The translations under genes and the position numbers were made by a program. A stretch of DNA of 64,000 nt from Desulfobulbaceae bacterium (lineage in GTDB: Bacteria > Desulfobacterota > Desulfobulbia > Desulfobulbales > SURF-16). Every line of letters begins with the position of its first letter. Position 1 is the stretch's first letter. The stretch covers positions 41,364 through 105,363 of the forward strand of contig JAHLLM010000016.1 in the NCBI GenBank assembly GCA_020444175.1, in the 5' to 3' direction. Below are positions 34,080-42,548 of the stretch, one piece after another. Under the pieces are notes generated by a model. The model saw only the letters and a list, made by a program, of their open reading frames with translations, searched no databases and was not told the origin of the DNA.

Positions 34080-34538
34080 TTACTGGGCTGCGCCACCCGG
34101 TACTCCGGCGCTGATAACCAGGGCAAAGATAAAGGCAAACACGGCAAAACCCTCGACAATGGCGGCCGGGGCAATGGAAAGGCCGAAGATCTCCGGTTTC
34201 GCCTTGCTGACGTTAATGGCAGAGGCGCAGGCATCCCCCTGCCGCATACCGCTCCAGAGCAAGGCAAGCCCGGCCAGGAAACCGATGGCAAAAAGCCCGG
34301 GACCGTTGTTGACATCAACCGGACGGTTCAATGAAAACATAACCACAATGCCGTAGATCGACTGGGACGACGGCATGGCCGACACCCCGATAAACCTGGC
34401 ATAGCCGCTGTCGGCGTCAAGCAGGGCGCCGCAGGCGGCCTGACCTGCCCTGGCGCAACCGATGATACTGCCGATGGACCCAAGGGCCATGGGGCCGTAA
34501 ATGCCAATCCAGCCGAGCATGATTATAATTGGTTCCAT
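34080..34538 (-). CDS. atpK: V-type ATP synthase subunit K (rotor ring, four membrane helices)
   Basis: 152 aa with four hydrophobic helices, i.e. a fused double hairpin. The ion-binding Glu lies in helix 4 (PAAIVEGFAVFAFIFAL); the matching position in helix 2 is a Gln in MPSSQSIYGIVVMF, so there is one carboxylate per two hairpins as in other V-type rings. The S-S-Q before the tyrosine resembles the Thr/Gln pair that binds sodium in Enterococcus NtpK. Each subunit rotates past subunit I to couple ion flow with ATP. The gene overlaps the end of atpI by 16 bases. Confidence 0.9.
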   Translation of the reverse strand: MEPIIIMLGWIGIYGPMALGSIGSIIGCARAGQAACGALLDADSGYARFIGVSAMPSSQSIYGIVVMFSLNRPVDVNNGPGLFAIGFLAGLALLWSGMRQGDACASAINVSKAKPEIFGLSIAPAAIVEGFAVFAFIFALVISAGVPGGAAQ

Positions 34539-36322
34539 ATACCGATCCTCCTTTTTCGGAATGGCTTAAAGGGATATCCTTCCTCCGACAGCCCCCAGTT
34601 AAAAAATTCTATGTAATTAAGACGCAGACCGTGGACAACACCGCTCATCATGGCCAGCAGCAGATTAAGGCCGTGGCCGATTGTCAATATGCAGATGGCG
34701 ACCAGTGTTCCGACCCCGGCCATACTGCTCACCGCATCTCCGGCAAGACTGTTAAAGGTCACTGCCAGCTGGGCGCTGGCAAGCCCCAGGGCAAAGAGAC
34801 GCAGGTAACTCAACACATCTCCGAACACCTTTGAAAACCCTGTTAAAGCGATTAAACCATCCATGAGGCGCAGATAGAAATCTTTCCAGCTGCCAAAGGG
34901 ACGCGTACTGCTGAAGAAAAGAATGCAGAGACCGCCTGCAGCCAGCAGAATCTGTCCTCCCAGGACCAGCAGCTTCGTGTCCGGCAGGATGACCGCCCCC
35001 AGCCACCATGAAAAACCTCCGGCAAGAACCACGACCCAGCCCAGGGGCTGGAAATAGAACCTGGATCGCTCGGCAAAAACAAAATTGCCGCTGTTGGCTA
35101 TGATCAAATGCCCCACTCCGATACAGATGGAAAGAAACATCATCTGGTCCTTGTTCCTGATGTCAAGAAGTTTAAATTGCGCCGGCAATGTTCCGGCTCC
35201 GGGCTCGACCCCGAAATAACTGCCGACAAGTATGCCGTATATGATGGTGGCAGAGACAAGTGAACCAAACAAACGGCAGAGCCCCTGGGAGCTGCAGGAA
35301 ATTTTTTTGCGGCTGATCAGAAAAACAAGACCGAGCAGCAGGCCGTAACCTGCATCGGACACGATCATGGCAAAAAAGAGCACAAAGGACAGAAAGATAG
35401 ACTTGGACGGATCCCACATATCATAGGCAGGGGTTGTATAAAACTTGACCAGGGCTTCCCCGCCGCTCCAGCCGGGCGAATTTTCAAACAAGGTCGGCGG
35501 AGTCTCCCCTTTTTGCGGAGAACGCACCTGAAGCAGGAGTCCGGCCTGCTGGGTGTATGCATGGAGTTCCTTTATCTTTTTCTCGGGAAGCCAGGCTTCA
35601 AAATAAAACAGATCACCGTCATCGTATAAACTGCCGACAATATGGTCCAGGAGGGCCTGGTCTTCACTTGAGGCCAGCCGTCTGGCAAGAATTGTCAGCC
35701 AGCGGGTCAAACCTGTACGTCGCCAGTGAAGATCTTCAAGCTCAGCCTCAACCTCATCGAGCTGCTCTCTCACCTCAGAAAGCGGTTTACTGCCCGTATG
35801 CGTTCTCGGCACGGGCATCCCCTCAGGCTCCTGTTTGGAAATAACCACGATATAGCCGTCCCGGTTATCCTTATAAACGCACTCCCATATCAAGTCGATG
35901 TCATCAAGTTTACCGAGATGATATAACGGCACAATGAAAAACCAGAAACGGTAGCCTTTTGTCTCAGAGATGGCTGGAAAGGTGAAATTCCCCCAGGGTT
36001 CGAGGTTATTTATCCGTTGTTTCAGATAGTCTCTTTCCTCCTCAAGGACGATTGTCCTTTCCTTGATAATGAGGGCTTCCTTCACTGAGGCATTCTGGTC
36101 AAAATACTCTTCTTCTGTCGCCTGTCTTCTCTTGACCGGGCAATTCTTCAGGTAATGATAGGCGTCCATAACGGCAGATGCATAGTGTTCAGGCCCGCGT
36201 GCCTCTCCGTCAGTGCGGGTAATAACATGCAGGAAGCCTTTTTCCTGCAGTTCCTCCATGCGGGTTTTCTTTGATTTGGCCTGTCCGATGATGGTGGCAT
36301 GAGCAATGGGAACAATAGCCAT
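34523..36322 (-). CDS. atpI: V-type ATP synthase subunit I
   Basis: 599 aa. The N-terminal half (about 1-300) is soluble with coiled-coil stretches (RTIVLEEERDYLKQRINNLEPWG; SEVREQLDEVEAELEDL). The C-terminal half has about seven to eight membrane helices, with MIVSDAGYGLLLGLVFL, FGDVLSYLRLFALGLASAQLA (the essential membrane Arg lies in SYLRLFALG) and LGHGLNLLLAMMSGVVHGLRLNYIEFF-type end. Subunit I is the stator that forms the ion half-channels. Its start codon touches the stop of atpD. Confidence 0.94.
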   Translation of the reverse strand: MAIVPIAHATIIGQAKSKKTRMEELQEKGFLHVITRTDGEARGPEHYASAVMDAYHYLKNCPVKRRQATEEEYFDQNASVKEALIIKERTIVLEEERDYLKQRINNLEPWGNFTFPAISETKGYRFWFFIVPLYHLGKLDDIDLIWECVYKDNRDGYIVVISKQEPEGMPVPRTHTGSKPLSEVREQLDEVEAELEDLHWRRTGLTRWLTILARRLASSEDQALLDHIVGSLYDDGDLFYFEAWLPEKKIKELHAYTQQAGLLLQVRSPQKGETPPTLFENSPGWSGGEALVKFYTTPAYDMWDPSKSIFLSFVLFFAMIVSDAGYGLLLGLVFLISRKKISCSSQGLCRLFGSLVSATIIYGILVGSYFGVEPGAGTLPAQFKLLDIRNKDQMMFLSICIGVGHLIIANSGNFVFAERSRFYFQPLGWVVVLAGGFSWWLGAVILPDTKLLVLGGQILLAAGGLCILFFSSTRPFGSWKDFYLRLMDGLIALTGFSKVFGDVLSYLRLFALGLASAQLAVTFNSLAGDAVSSMAGVGTLVAICILTIGHGLNLLLAMMSGVVHGLRLNYIEFFNWGLSEEGYPFKPFRKRRIGIWNQL

Positions 36323-36924
36323 CAGACACCTCGCTGCTGCCGCTTTTTCTTGGCAAGCTTGGCCCGTACCACGCCGGCTCTTTCCATGTCGGACAGAGCA
36401 ATGCCGATCTCCCTGATGTTGTCCTTTGCCGACGGTATCAGAACCTTATCAAAAAGGTTAACCCGTTGGGTGATGGTCTGCAGTTCGGCGCGCAGCAGCT
36501 TTGACCGTTTGCGGCTAAGCTGTTTTTCACAGGTAAGGCGGCTGACCTCCTCCAGCAAGGCAACGAGCCCGTCCACCCAGATCGGTTTTTGAAAGGTGGA
36601 ATAGTCCCGGCGTTCAAAGGAGATGTCCCCCAGTTGCGGCAAGGTGACACCAAGTTGATTTTCATAACGGACATCAATGTCCTTGACCCTGACCAACCCG
36701 TTCAAGGTGATGTCCTCATTGGCCAGGAAGGGCAGCCACTCATCGGCCTCACCGATGGCCTCATTGATGGCATTGTCAATGTCCCCCAGATGTTTTTCTT
36801 CCGCCTTGACAAGCCCCAGAAACTGCTGGCGCTTCAGATCAAGGGACGGCAGATACTGCTTGTACAGCTTCAGCTGATCCCGCTGGTTTTTCAGGGATGA
36901 TTTATTGAGTGCCGGTCGTGACAT
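36322..36924 (-). CDS. atpD: V-type ATP synthase subunit D (central stalk)
   Basis: 200 aa, two long helices with a short middle domain. It starts PALNKSSLKNQRDQLKLYKQYLPSLDLKRQQFL and ends with RVNLFDKVLIPSAKDNIREIGIALSDMERAGVVRAKLAKKK, the conserved C-terminal helix that turns inside the A3B3 head. It follows atpB by 22 bases and ends on the atpI start. Confidence 0.92.
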   Translation of the reverse strand: MSRPALNKSSLKNQRDQLKLYKQYLPSLDLKRQQFLGLVKAEEKHLGDIDNAINEAIGEADEWLPFLANEDITLNGLVRVKDIDVRYENQLGVTLPQLGDISFERRDYSTFQKPIWVDGLVALLEEVSRLTCEKQLSRKRSKLLRAELQTITQRVNLFDKVLIPSAKDNIREIGIALSDMERAGVVRAKLAKKKRQQRGV

Positions 36925-36946
36925 GGTTGCTTCTCATTTTCTCATT

Positions 36947-38305
36947 TTACTCTTTTTCGGCTTCTGCGTTCTCTTCTTTTTTCTTATGATGATGAGCTGG
37001 AAAATATTTGTCAACAAGCTGCTTTTTCATCAATAGTTCCTGGGGAGCAAAACACTCGGCCATTGTTTCCCAGCTTAAATCCAGAGCCTCATTCAGGCTC
37101 AGGGAAACTTCGATTCCCATAAAGCGGTCCTTGAACAGTTTGCCGAATTTGAGGAGTTTGTGGTCATAGGCTGAAAGGTCAAAGGCCATGGACAGTTTCT
37201 TTTCCGCATCCTGGGCCTCGGAGTAAAAACGGATCATGGTATTCATGACCTGGGAATGATCTTCCCTTGTTTCTTTACCGATAACCTGCTGCTTCAGACG
37301 GGACAGGGAACCGAAGGGATCAATCATCTTATTGTGCAGATAAAACTGTCCTTCGGTTATATAGCCGGTATTATCCGGCACAGGATGGGTGATATCGTTG
37401 CCCGGCATGGTGGTGACGCTTAAAATCGTCACCGAACCCGCGCCCTTGTAATCGCAGGCCTGTTCATAACGCTGGGCCAGTTTACTGTAAAGGTCGCCAA
37501 GATAGCCGCGGTTGGACGGGACATGCTCCATGGCAATGCCTATTTCCTTGAGGGCATCGGCAAAAGCGGTCATATCGGTGAGCAGCACCAGCACCCTTTT
37601 GCCCTCTTCAACGGCAAAGCGCTCCGCAACTTTCAGGGCCATATCCGGGACCAGCAGACGTTCGACAATGGGATCGGAAGCAAGATTGACATACATCACG
37701 GTGCGCGAAAAATTGCCCTGCTCCTCAAAGGTTGTTCGGAAAAAATGATAATCATCAAAGATCAGTCCCAGTCCGCCGAAAACGATCATATCGGCATCGG
37801 TCTGGGTGGCAATCCGGGCCAGCAGCTGATTGTGCGGTTCGCCGGCCACCGAAAAAATAGGGATCTTCTGGCTTTCCACCAGACAGTTGAAAAGGTCGAT
37901 CATCGGCACCCTGGTCTGGATCATGTGCTTGGGCATGACCCGCATCATGGGGTTGACCGTGGCCCCGGTAATACTGACCCGGGGCTCGTCGTCAAGCCCC
38001 GGACCGCCGTCAATGGCAATACCGGAACCGCGGAATACCCGGCCAAGAATATTATTGGAATAAATAACCTGCATGGGGTGCCCGAGAAAACGGACAGTCG
38101 ACCTGGTGGAAAGGCCGCTGCCTCCGGCAAAGACCTGCAGAGAGACAATGTCTTTATTTAACTGAATAACCTGGGCCAGCGACTGCTCGCCGTCAGGATT
38201 TTCGATCATTGCCAGGTTGCCGTATTCCACGTCCTCGGCCCGGACCTTTAACAGGTCACCGACAATTTCCACAACTTCGGTATGGCTCTTTAATTTATCA
38301 AACAT
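36947..38305 (-). CDS. atpB: V-type ATP synthase subunit B
   Basis: 452 aa. A regulatory nucleotide-binding homologue of subunit A: N-terminal barrel (HTEVVEIVGDLLKVRAEDVEYG), then FLGHPMQVIYSNNILGRVFRGSGIAIDGGP, FSVAGEPHNQLLARIA in the place of the P-loop, and VLLTDMTAFADALKEIG. The end is Lys/Glu/His-rich (HHHKKKEENAEAEKE). It is the first gene of the block B-D-I-K. In most bacteria with this enzyme type the order is E-DUF2764-A-B-D-I-K, so here the cluster is circularly permuted. Confidence 0.95.
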   Translation of the reverse strand: MFDKLKSHTEVVEIVGDLLKVRAEDVEYGNLAMIENPDGEQSLAQVIQLNKDIVSLQVFAGGSGLSTRSTVRFLGHPMQVIYSNNILGRVFRGSGIAIDGGPGLDDEPRVSITGATVNPMMRVMPKHMIQTRVPMIDLFNCLVESQKIPIFSVAGEPHNQLLARIATQTDADMIVFGGLGLIFDDYHFFRTTFEEQGNFSRTVMYVNLASDPIVERLLVPDMALKVAERFAVEEGKRVLVLLTDMTAFADALKEIGIAMEHVPSNRGYLGDLYSKLAQRYEQACDYKGAGSVTILSVTTMPGNDITHPVPDNTGYITEGQFYLHNKMIDPFGSLSRLKQQVIGKETREDHSQVMNTMIRFYSEAQDAEKKLSMAFDLSAYDHKLLKFGKLFKDRFMGIEVSLSLNEALDLSWETMAECFAPQELLMKKQLVDKYFPAHHHKKKEENAEAEKE

Positions 38306-38406
38306 TGATGAACTCGTGTAAAGTCATGTAGCTGACCATCCGCCCAAATAATGGCAACATAGTGCATAAACAAAGACAATCCATACCCATATGGATTGAG
38401 ATTCAA

Positions 38407-39321
38407 CTAGTATACAACCTGTGTCCGCCTGATGTGAGCATAATTAAGCGTTGCGACAAACACACTGCCGCCGATCAGATTTCCCAACAGGGCAACGCCT
38501 ATAAAAAACATCCCTTTATTAACAGGGAAAGATTTACTTAAAAAAATTGCAAGGAATAATTCAACGCTCCCTGCAATTGAATGATGAAATCCTCCGACAC
38601 CGATCAAAAAAGTAACGCAGTAAATCAAGACAATCTGCCCCAGCACCATGGGACTTGCGTGCATGAGCCATGCCCCGAGCGCCATGAGCCACCCTGCAAG
38701 GACAGCACTGCAGAGTAATGGGAAAAAATCCGGTCTGATCAGGTGTTCAGCGACCAGCACGAATCCTTGCCTTGAATGACTGACATTGTCGGTCATTGAT
38801 AAAATAGCCGCAATGACATAGGCCCCCATAAGATTACCCAGAGCAACAACCGACCACAGGCGCAGGAGTTTCAACGGAGGCGCTTTTTTATCTAAAACAG
38901 GATAGACCGCCGTGGCCGTGTGCTCGGTAAAGAGTTGCGATCCACTGATAATGCAGACAACAAAGCCGATGGGATAGACAACTGCCACGGTCATATGCTT
39001 CAGAAACTCAGAATATTCGGGTCCAGCCAAGAGGCCTGAAACAACACCGACGGCCATGGCAGTAAACCCCAGAATCAAACCGGCAGCAACGGAAGAAAGC
39101 AGTAAAGAGAAAAAAGGTCTTTCCAGTTGCTCCAGGCCTTCTTTAATGGCAGTCTTCAGCATGTCATCAGGATGACGACCGATTTCATCGGTGCGTTTGA
39201 GAATAACAGGGGTGGATTCCTCTTCTTCTTCAATACGCTCCAAACCTCGTTCAGTAAGAGGTTCTTCCTCCTGGTGTTGCGTTTCGTTTCCGGATCTACC
39301 GACATTTTTTCCATTATTCAT
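38407..39321 (-). CDS. Formate/nitrite transporter (FNT) family channel
   Basis: 304 aa. A charged N-terminal tail of about 60 residues precedes six membrane helices of the FNT fold. Conserved spots include FTAMAVG, CIISGSQLFTEHTATAVYPVL, VVALGNLMGAYVIA, and GGFHHSIAGSVELFLAIF, where the central His of the channel is followed by a second His. The long tail and the SIAGS motif look more like the YfdC branch than FocA. It may carry a small monovalent anion; the substrate is unknown. It starts 3 bases after the diguanylate cyclase stop. Confidence 0.85.
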   Translation of the reverse strand: MNNGKNVGRSGNETQHQEEEPLTERGLERIEEEEESTPVILKRTDEIGRHPDDMLKTAIKEGLEQLERPFFSLLLSSVAAGLILGFTAMAVGVVSGLLAGPEYSEFLKHMTVAVVYPIGFVVCIISGSQLFTEHTATAVYPVLDKKAPPLKLLRLWSVVALGNLMGAYVIAAILSMTDNVSHSRQGFVLVAEHLIRPDFFPLLCSAVLAGWLMALGAWLMHASPMVLGQIVLIYCVTFLIGVGGFHHSIAGSVELFLAIFLSKSFPVNKGMFFIGVALLGNLIGGSVFVATLNYAHIRRTQVVY

Positions 39322-39324
39322 GAA

Positions 39325-40203
39325 CTAACTCTCCTTAACTGCAATTTGAGAATTGTTTCGTCCCTGATTTTTTGCCTTGTATAGAGCTTTATCAGCAGCC
39401 CTGACCAATGCATCTCTTGACTCGGCATGATCAGGGCAGTTTGCAATTCCCAGACTGACCGTGACGCTTTTCCCCTTGAAACGTTTCCGGATGTCGAGTC
39501 GCAGCCTCTCAGCAAGCTGGAAACCCTCCCTGCTTGAGGTAGCAGGAAGAATGATAACAAACTCTTCCCCTCCATAGCGGCAGACAATATCCACATCCCT
39601 GCAGTCATCCAGAAGAAGTGTCGACAACTCCATCAGCAGTTTATCGCCGGATTGATGGCCAAAGCGATCATTGTAATGTTTGAAATGATCTATATCGAGC
39701 ATGATCAGCGAAACCTGGGTGCCATATCTGTTAAACCGTGACACCTCTTCCTTTAATTTAGCCTGAAAGGTTGCATGATCATAAAGAGATGTAAGTCCGT
39801 CTTTTATGGCTATGTCAGTAAAGGCTCCCAATTTTTCTTCAGGAATCACCTTCAATTCTTCATCAACGTCCTTGATGTTGGAAAGATAATCATGGGCGGC
39901 AACGGAAATCCCTGGATTGCGCTTCAATTGCCGTATCAGAGTTGCCTTATGATGCAAAATCCTTTGCCAGAGCTGTTTTGAATAATATGAAGGATATTGC
40001 TTGTTGGTGAGTGCAAATACAAGATCGGCATAAAACATGTCGCCAAGTTGCCTTTTCAAATCGGCATGCTTTGCCTGCCGTTCTTCCGACATCTGGATAT
40101 CTCCGGCTTCTTCGCCCACAAATTGAAGATCCAGATCGCCCTCATCATGTTTAATAAGATCGGCATGGGCATTTTTCTTTTTTGAATTCGTCTTTTTTTT
40201 CAT
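39325..40203 (-). CDS. Diguanylate cyclase (GGDEF domain) with a helical N-terminal part
   Basis: 292 aa. Residues about 130-290 are a GGDEF domain with DGLTSLYDHATFQAKL, MLDIDHFKHYNDRFGHQSGDKLL and the active-site RYGGEEFVIILP, all catalytically intact; an RxxD inhibitory site is not evident just before GGEEF (RDVDIVC). The basic N-terminus (MKKKTNSKKKNAH) and a helical region at 35-125 are unrecognised. It makes c-di-GMP, which could feed the cellulose synthase of this genome (inference). It lies between a DUF1566 gene and an FNT channel in a tight three-gene unit. Confidence 0.92.
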   Translation of the reverse strand: MKKKTNSKKKNAHADLIKHDEGDLDLQFVGEEAGDIQMSEERQAKHADLKRQLGDMFYADLVFALTNKQYPSYYSKQLWQRILHHKATLIRQLKRNPGISVAAHDYLSNIKDVDEELKVIPEEKLGAFTDIAIKDGLTSLYDHATFQAKLKEEVSRFNRYGTQVSLIMLDIDHFKHYNDRFGHQSGDKLLMELSTLLLDDCRDVDIVCRYGGEEFVIILPATSSREGFQLAERLRLDIRKRFKGKSVTVSLGIANCPDHAESRDALVRAADKALYKAKNQGRNNSQIAVKES

Positions 40204-40218
40204 TGCGCCAATATCAAC

Positions 40219-41238
40219 TCAACCATCTCCATGAAATACAGGCCACACAAAAGATCCCACATCCGGTTTGTAGCCGACGCCTAAGGCCCCTTTGATCATG
40301 TAATAGACCCAGGCCCAGTCTGTTTCATAAAAACTGGTGGTGGAAGACCAGTAGGTTTCCTGAACAGCTTCAAAGGGATGCCTGGCAGGAAGTGCCGGAC
40401 CAAATTGAGAGCAATCCGTCAACGATTCCAATTCATTAATAGTCGGCAGACGCCAGCCGCCCATACCGAGAAATTTTTCTTTGCGAAGTCGTGCGACCAT
40501 ATCCAGAGCCGTCTGCCAGTCAACCGGTTCGGGGGTGATGTTTGCTTTTTTTAACCAGCTCAAATTGGTCAGCCGGTCAAGGACAATTCCGTCCTTATCA
40601 ATAAACCGGGTTTGCGGCCACTTGCGGCCAATTCGTAATTCTCCGTCCTGAAAACTCTGCCTGCACTCGATATCTTCCCCCATCTGGTTGAAACATCCGA
40701 GCTGACCGGTGGCAGCCAAGGTGCCGTTCCCTTTACCGCACACAGGCCAGAAAAGATAATTCTCCCTTTTCCGGCCATAAAACATCCTGGCTCCTTCAAG
40801 ATGGACATACCAGGCATAGGAAGGATTGATGGCCGCGCTGGTGGAGGTCCAGTACCAGCCGAGGAAATAATTGCGAAACGGATGCCCCTGGGGCAGGGAA
40901 GGTTTTTTTGACTGATAACTCATCAGGCTGTGCAATTCACGACGATTGGGCAGACGCCAGTCATTGCGATCCAAGACGTGCTCGCCGTTCATTTCATTAA
41001 TCCGGTCAAGCGCCTCCTGCCAGGTAACCGGGAAGCCGGACGGATTGGCATCTTGAGTCCAGATGAGACCGGTAAGCTGATCCAGAACCTTTCCATCCTC
41101 AACCTGAAACCGGTCAGACGGCCAGGCAATGCCGCTTTGAACAGTCGCATCCTGTCCAGTGCCGCCACAGGAAATTTCCCGGCCTGCACGGTCATAACAT
41201 TTCTTCTGCCCTGTGCTTACAACCATAACGTGAGCCAT
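40219..41238 (-). CDS. DUF1566 (Lcl C-terminal) double-domain protein
   Basis: 339 aa holding two copies of the DUF1566 fold. Copy 1 (about 50-165) has LTGLIWTQDANPSG..TWQEALDRINEMNG and DWRLPNRRELHSLMSY, WTSTSAA, AWYVHLEG and YLFWPVCG; copy 2 (about 215-335) has LTNLSWLKKAN, GGWRLPTINELESLTD, YWSSTTSFYETDWAW and SFVWPVF. The fold is linked to cell-surface or lectin-like functions, but no signal peptide is visible here. A stop-to-start gap of 15 bases links it to the diguanylate cyclase. Confidence 0.85.
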   Translation of the reverse strand: MAHVMVVSTGQKKCYDRAGREISCGGTGQDATVQSGIAWPSDRFQVEDGKVLDQLTGLIWTQDANPSGFPVTWQEALDRINEMNGEHVLDRNDWRLPNRRELHSLMSYQSKKPSLPQGHPFRNYFLGWYWTSTSAAINPSYAWYVHLEGARMFYGRKRENYLFWPVCGKGNGTLAATGQLGCFNQMGEDIECRQSFQDGELRIGRKWPQTRFIDKDGIVLDRLTNLSWLKKANITPEPVDWQTALDMVARLRKEKFLGMGGWRLPTINELESLTDCSQFGPALPARHPFEAVQETYWSSTTSFYETDWAWVYYMIKGALGVGYKPDVGSFVWPVFHGDG

Positions 41239-41270
41239 TGCTCTTCAACCAGTTTACCATATAAGAAACA

Positions 41271-41421
41271 TAACTGTTCAGCTGCACTCCATCTTCGTCC
41301 ATTCCGGCCATCTCGAATATCATGTATATGCTTCGAAGTCCCGAATGAACGAATTTGAAGCACATCTGAACAGTTAACCTCTGGAGGCAAGGGAAATTCT
41401 CTGCTCTTGCTGAATAGTTAC
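41271..41421. repeat. MITE family 4 (TAACTGTTCAG ... CTGAATAGTTA)
   Basis: About 150 bp with terminal repeats TAACTGTTCAGC and GCTGAATAGTTA, and an internal CTGAACAGTTAA. Parts of it recur at 27819-27875 and at 63909 to the window end. No coding capacity. It lies in the 340-base gap between the DUF1566 and DsrC-like genes, just upstream of the DUF1566 start. Confidence 0.65.
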
Positions 41422-41579
41422 TAAGAAACGAGAATGTAGTGGAACCAAGAACCGTATCCAGCTCTGCAGGGTTCGATTCGCACCCCATTGGTCCTCTGCA
41501 TTCTTTTCCTTTGTTTCGTTTCATCTGATTCAATTTCCGGCAGGTTGTCAATCCCTTTACGAAAATATCAGGCAACTGT

Positions 41580-41936
41580 TCAGCAGCATTCCTGCATGAT
41601 ATAGTGTTTGCCGTCCAGAGCGACGAACTCAATGCCGTCAGGCTTGGGTAATCCGGCGATCTTCCAGGCCTTCATGGGATTGATGAACTCCTCGTTCACA
41701 CAATTTTTTGGTTCATGAATATTCTTGCAGACATAACTCAAAATCGGAAAGGCGTGAAATTTCTGATAATAGTTACGCATAAACTGAACGATCTCAAATT
41801 GTTCGCGGTCAAGATCGTCAAATCCTTCACGTCTCGCCAGAGCCATTGCCACATCCTCGTCCCAATCGTTCTGGTCGACCAAAAAACCATCCGTATCCAC
41901 GGCAACCGTTTTTCCTGCACATTGAATGTTGTCCAT
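41580..41936 (-). CDS. DsrC/TusE-family sulfur-carrier homologue with an altered C-terminal arm
   Basis: 118 aa. The family core is clear: VDTDGFLVDQNDWDEDVAMALARREG, FEIVQFMRNYYQKFHAFPILSYVCKNI and KAWKIAGLPKPDG. In true DsrC the arm ends ACKIAGLPKPTGC-V, with two cysteines that carry sulfite-derived sulfur. Here the first Cys is a Trp (KAWKIAG) and the second an Ile (PDGIEF), and the chain runs on for 13 residues to end ECC. The protein is therefore a divergent paralogue that may use the new terminal cysteines or have a regulatory role. GGAG precedes the ATG. Confidence 0.85.
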   Translation of the reverse strand: MDNIQCAGKTVAVDTDGFLVDQNDWDEDVAMALARREGFDDLDREQFEIVQFMRNYYQKFHAFPILSYVCKNIHEPKNCVNEEFINPMKAWKIAGLPKPDGIEFVALDGKHYIMQECC

Positions 41937-42406
41937 AATCTTTGCTCCATTTTGTTTAAAAAATTGTAACTCATCATGCAGCCACCTTTCTTACGGCAAC
42001 CACCAGCGTTGTAACTGCTCACCTGCTCCCGACGCAATAACATGTTGTAATAAGGAAAGAACTCAAGATTTGTGCCAGTCTGAAAAACTCGCTTTAGAAC
42101 ACACGGGGATTCTTTTTGTCCATTGCATCAGAACACGGGTTTCATGCTCTCAAGAAATTATCCAAAAAAAATTGAGGTCGCACGATTGTGCGGAAAAACA
42201 GACGATAAACGCTCCCGCAAAATCCTACTCAGTTGGAATCAGTCCTGCATCACAGGACTGATCTTAGAGCCTGAAGTTATCAGCAATGTCCGGTTAGAAT
42301 TTTGCATCAGTATCTCAGGAGTTTAAACTTCTGGTTCCCATGGTCTCCGTGGGAACGAGGGAAATTCAGGTCTCAGCAAGGCTCGCCACGTTTTTCACCT
42401 GCCAGC
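41937..42406. other. Gap upstream of the DsrC-like gene, no gene recognised
   Basis: The only clear structure is a hairpin at 42334-42356 (GTTCCCA..TGGGAAC), a palindrome of a type repeated in many genomes. No supported gene is seen on either strand; the promoter of the DsrC-like gene should lie near 41940-42000. Confidence 0.45.
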
Positions 42407-42548
42407 TGGTCTCATGTCAAGCTTCAATTGTCGTGTAGGTCGCCATACCCATGGCGACTCTTCAGTGTCGGGAAGGGTTCGAAGCCTCTCCTTGTTCGCT
42501 ATCTCCCGACCTTATAGTTGTTCCAAAAGGCATTTGACATGACACTAG
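42407..42548. repeat. MITE family 3, copy C (best preserved)
   Basis: About 140 bp ending TTGACATGACACTAG, the inverse of the left end of copy A (CTAGTGTCATGTCAA). Inside are paired palindromes (GTCGCCAT..ATGGCGAC; GTCGGGA..TCCCGAC). Its right terminal repeat overlaps the end of korB and supplies that gene's TAG stop codon. Confidence 0.85.
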
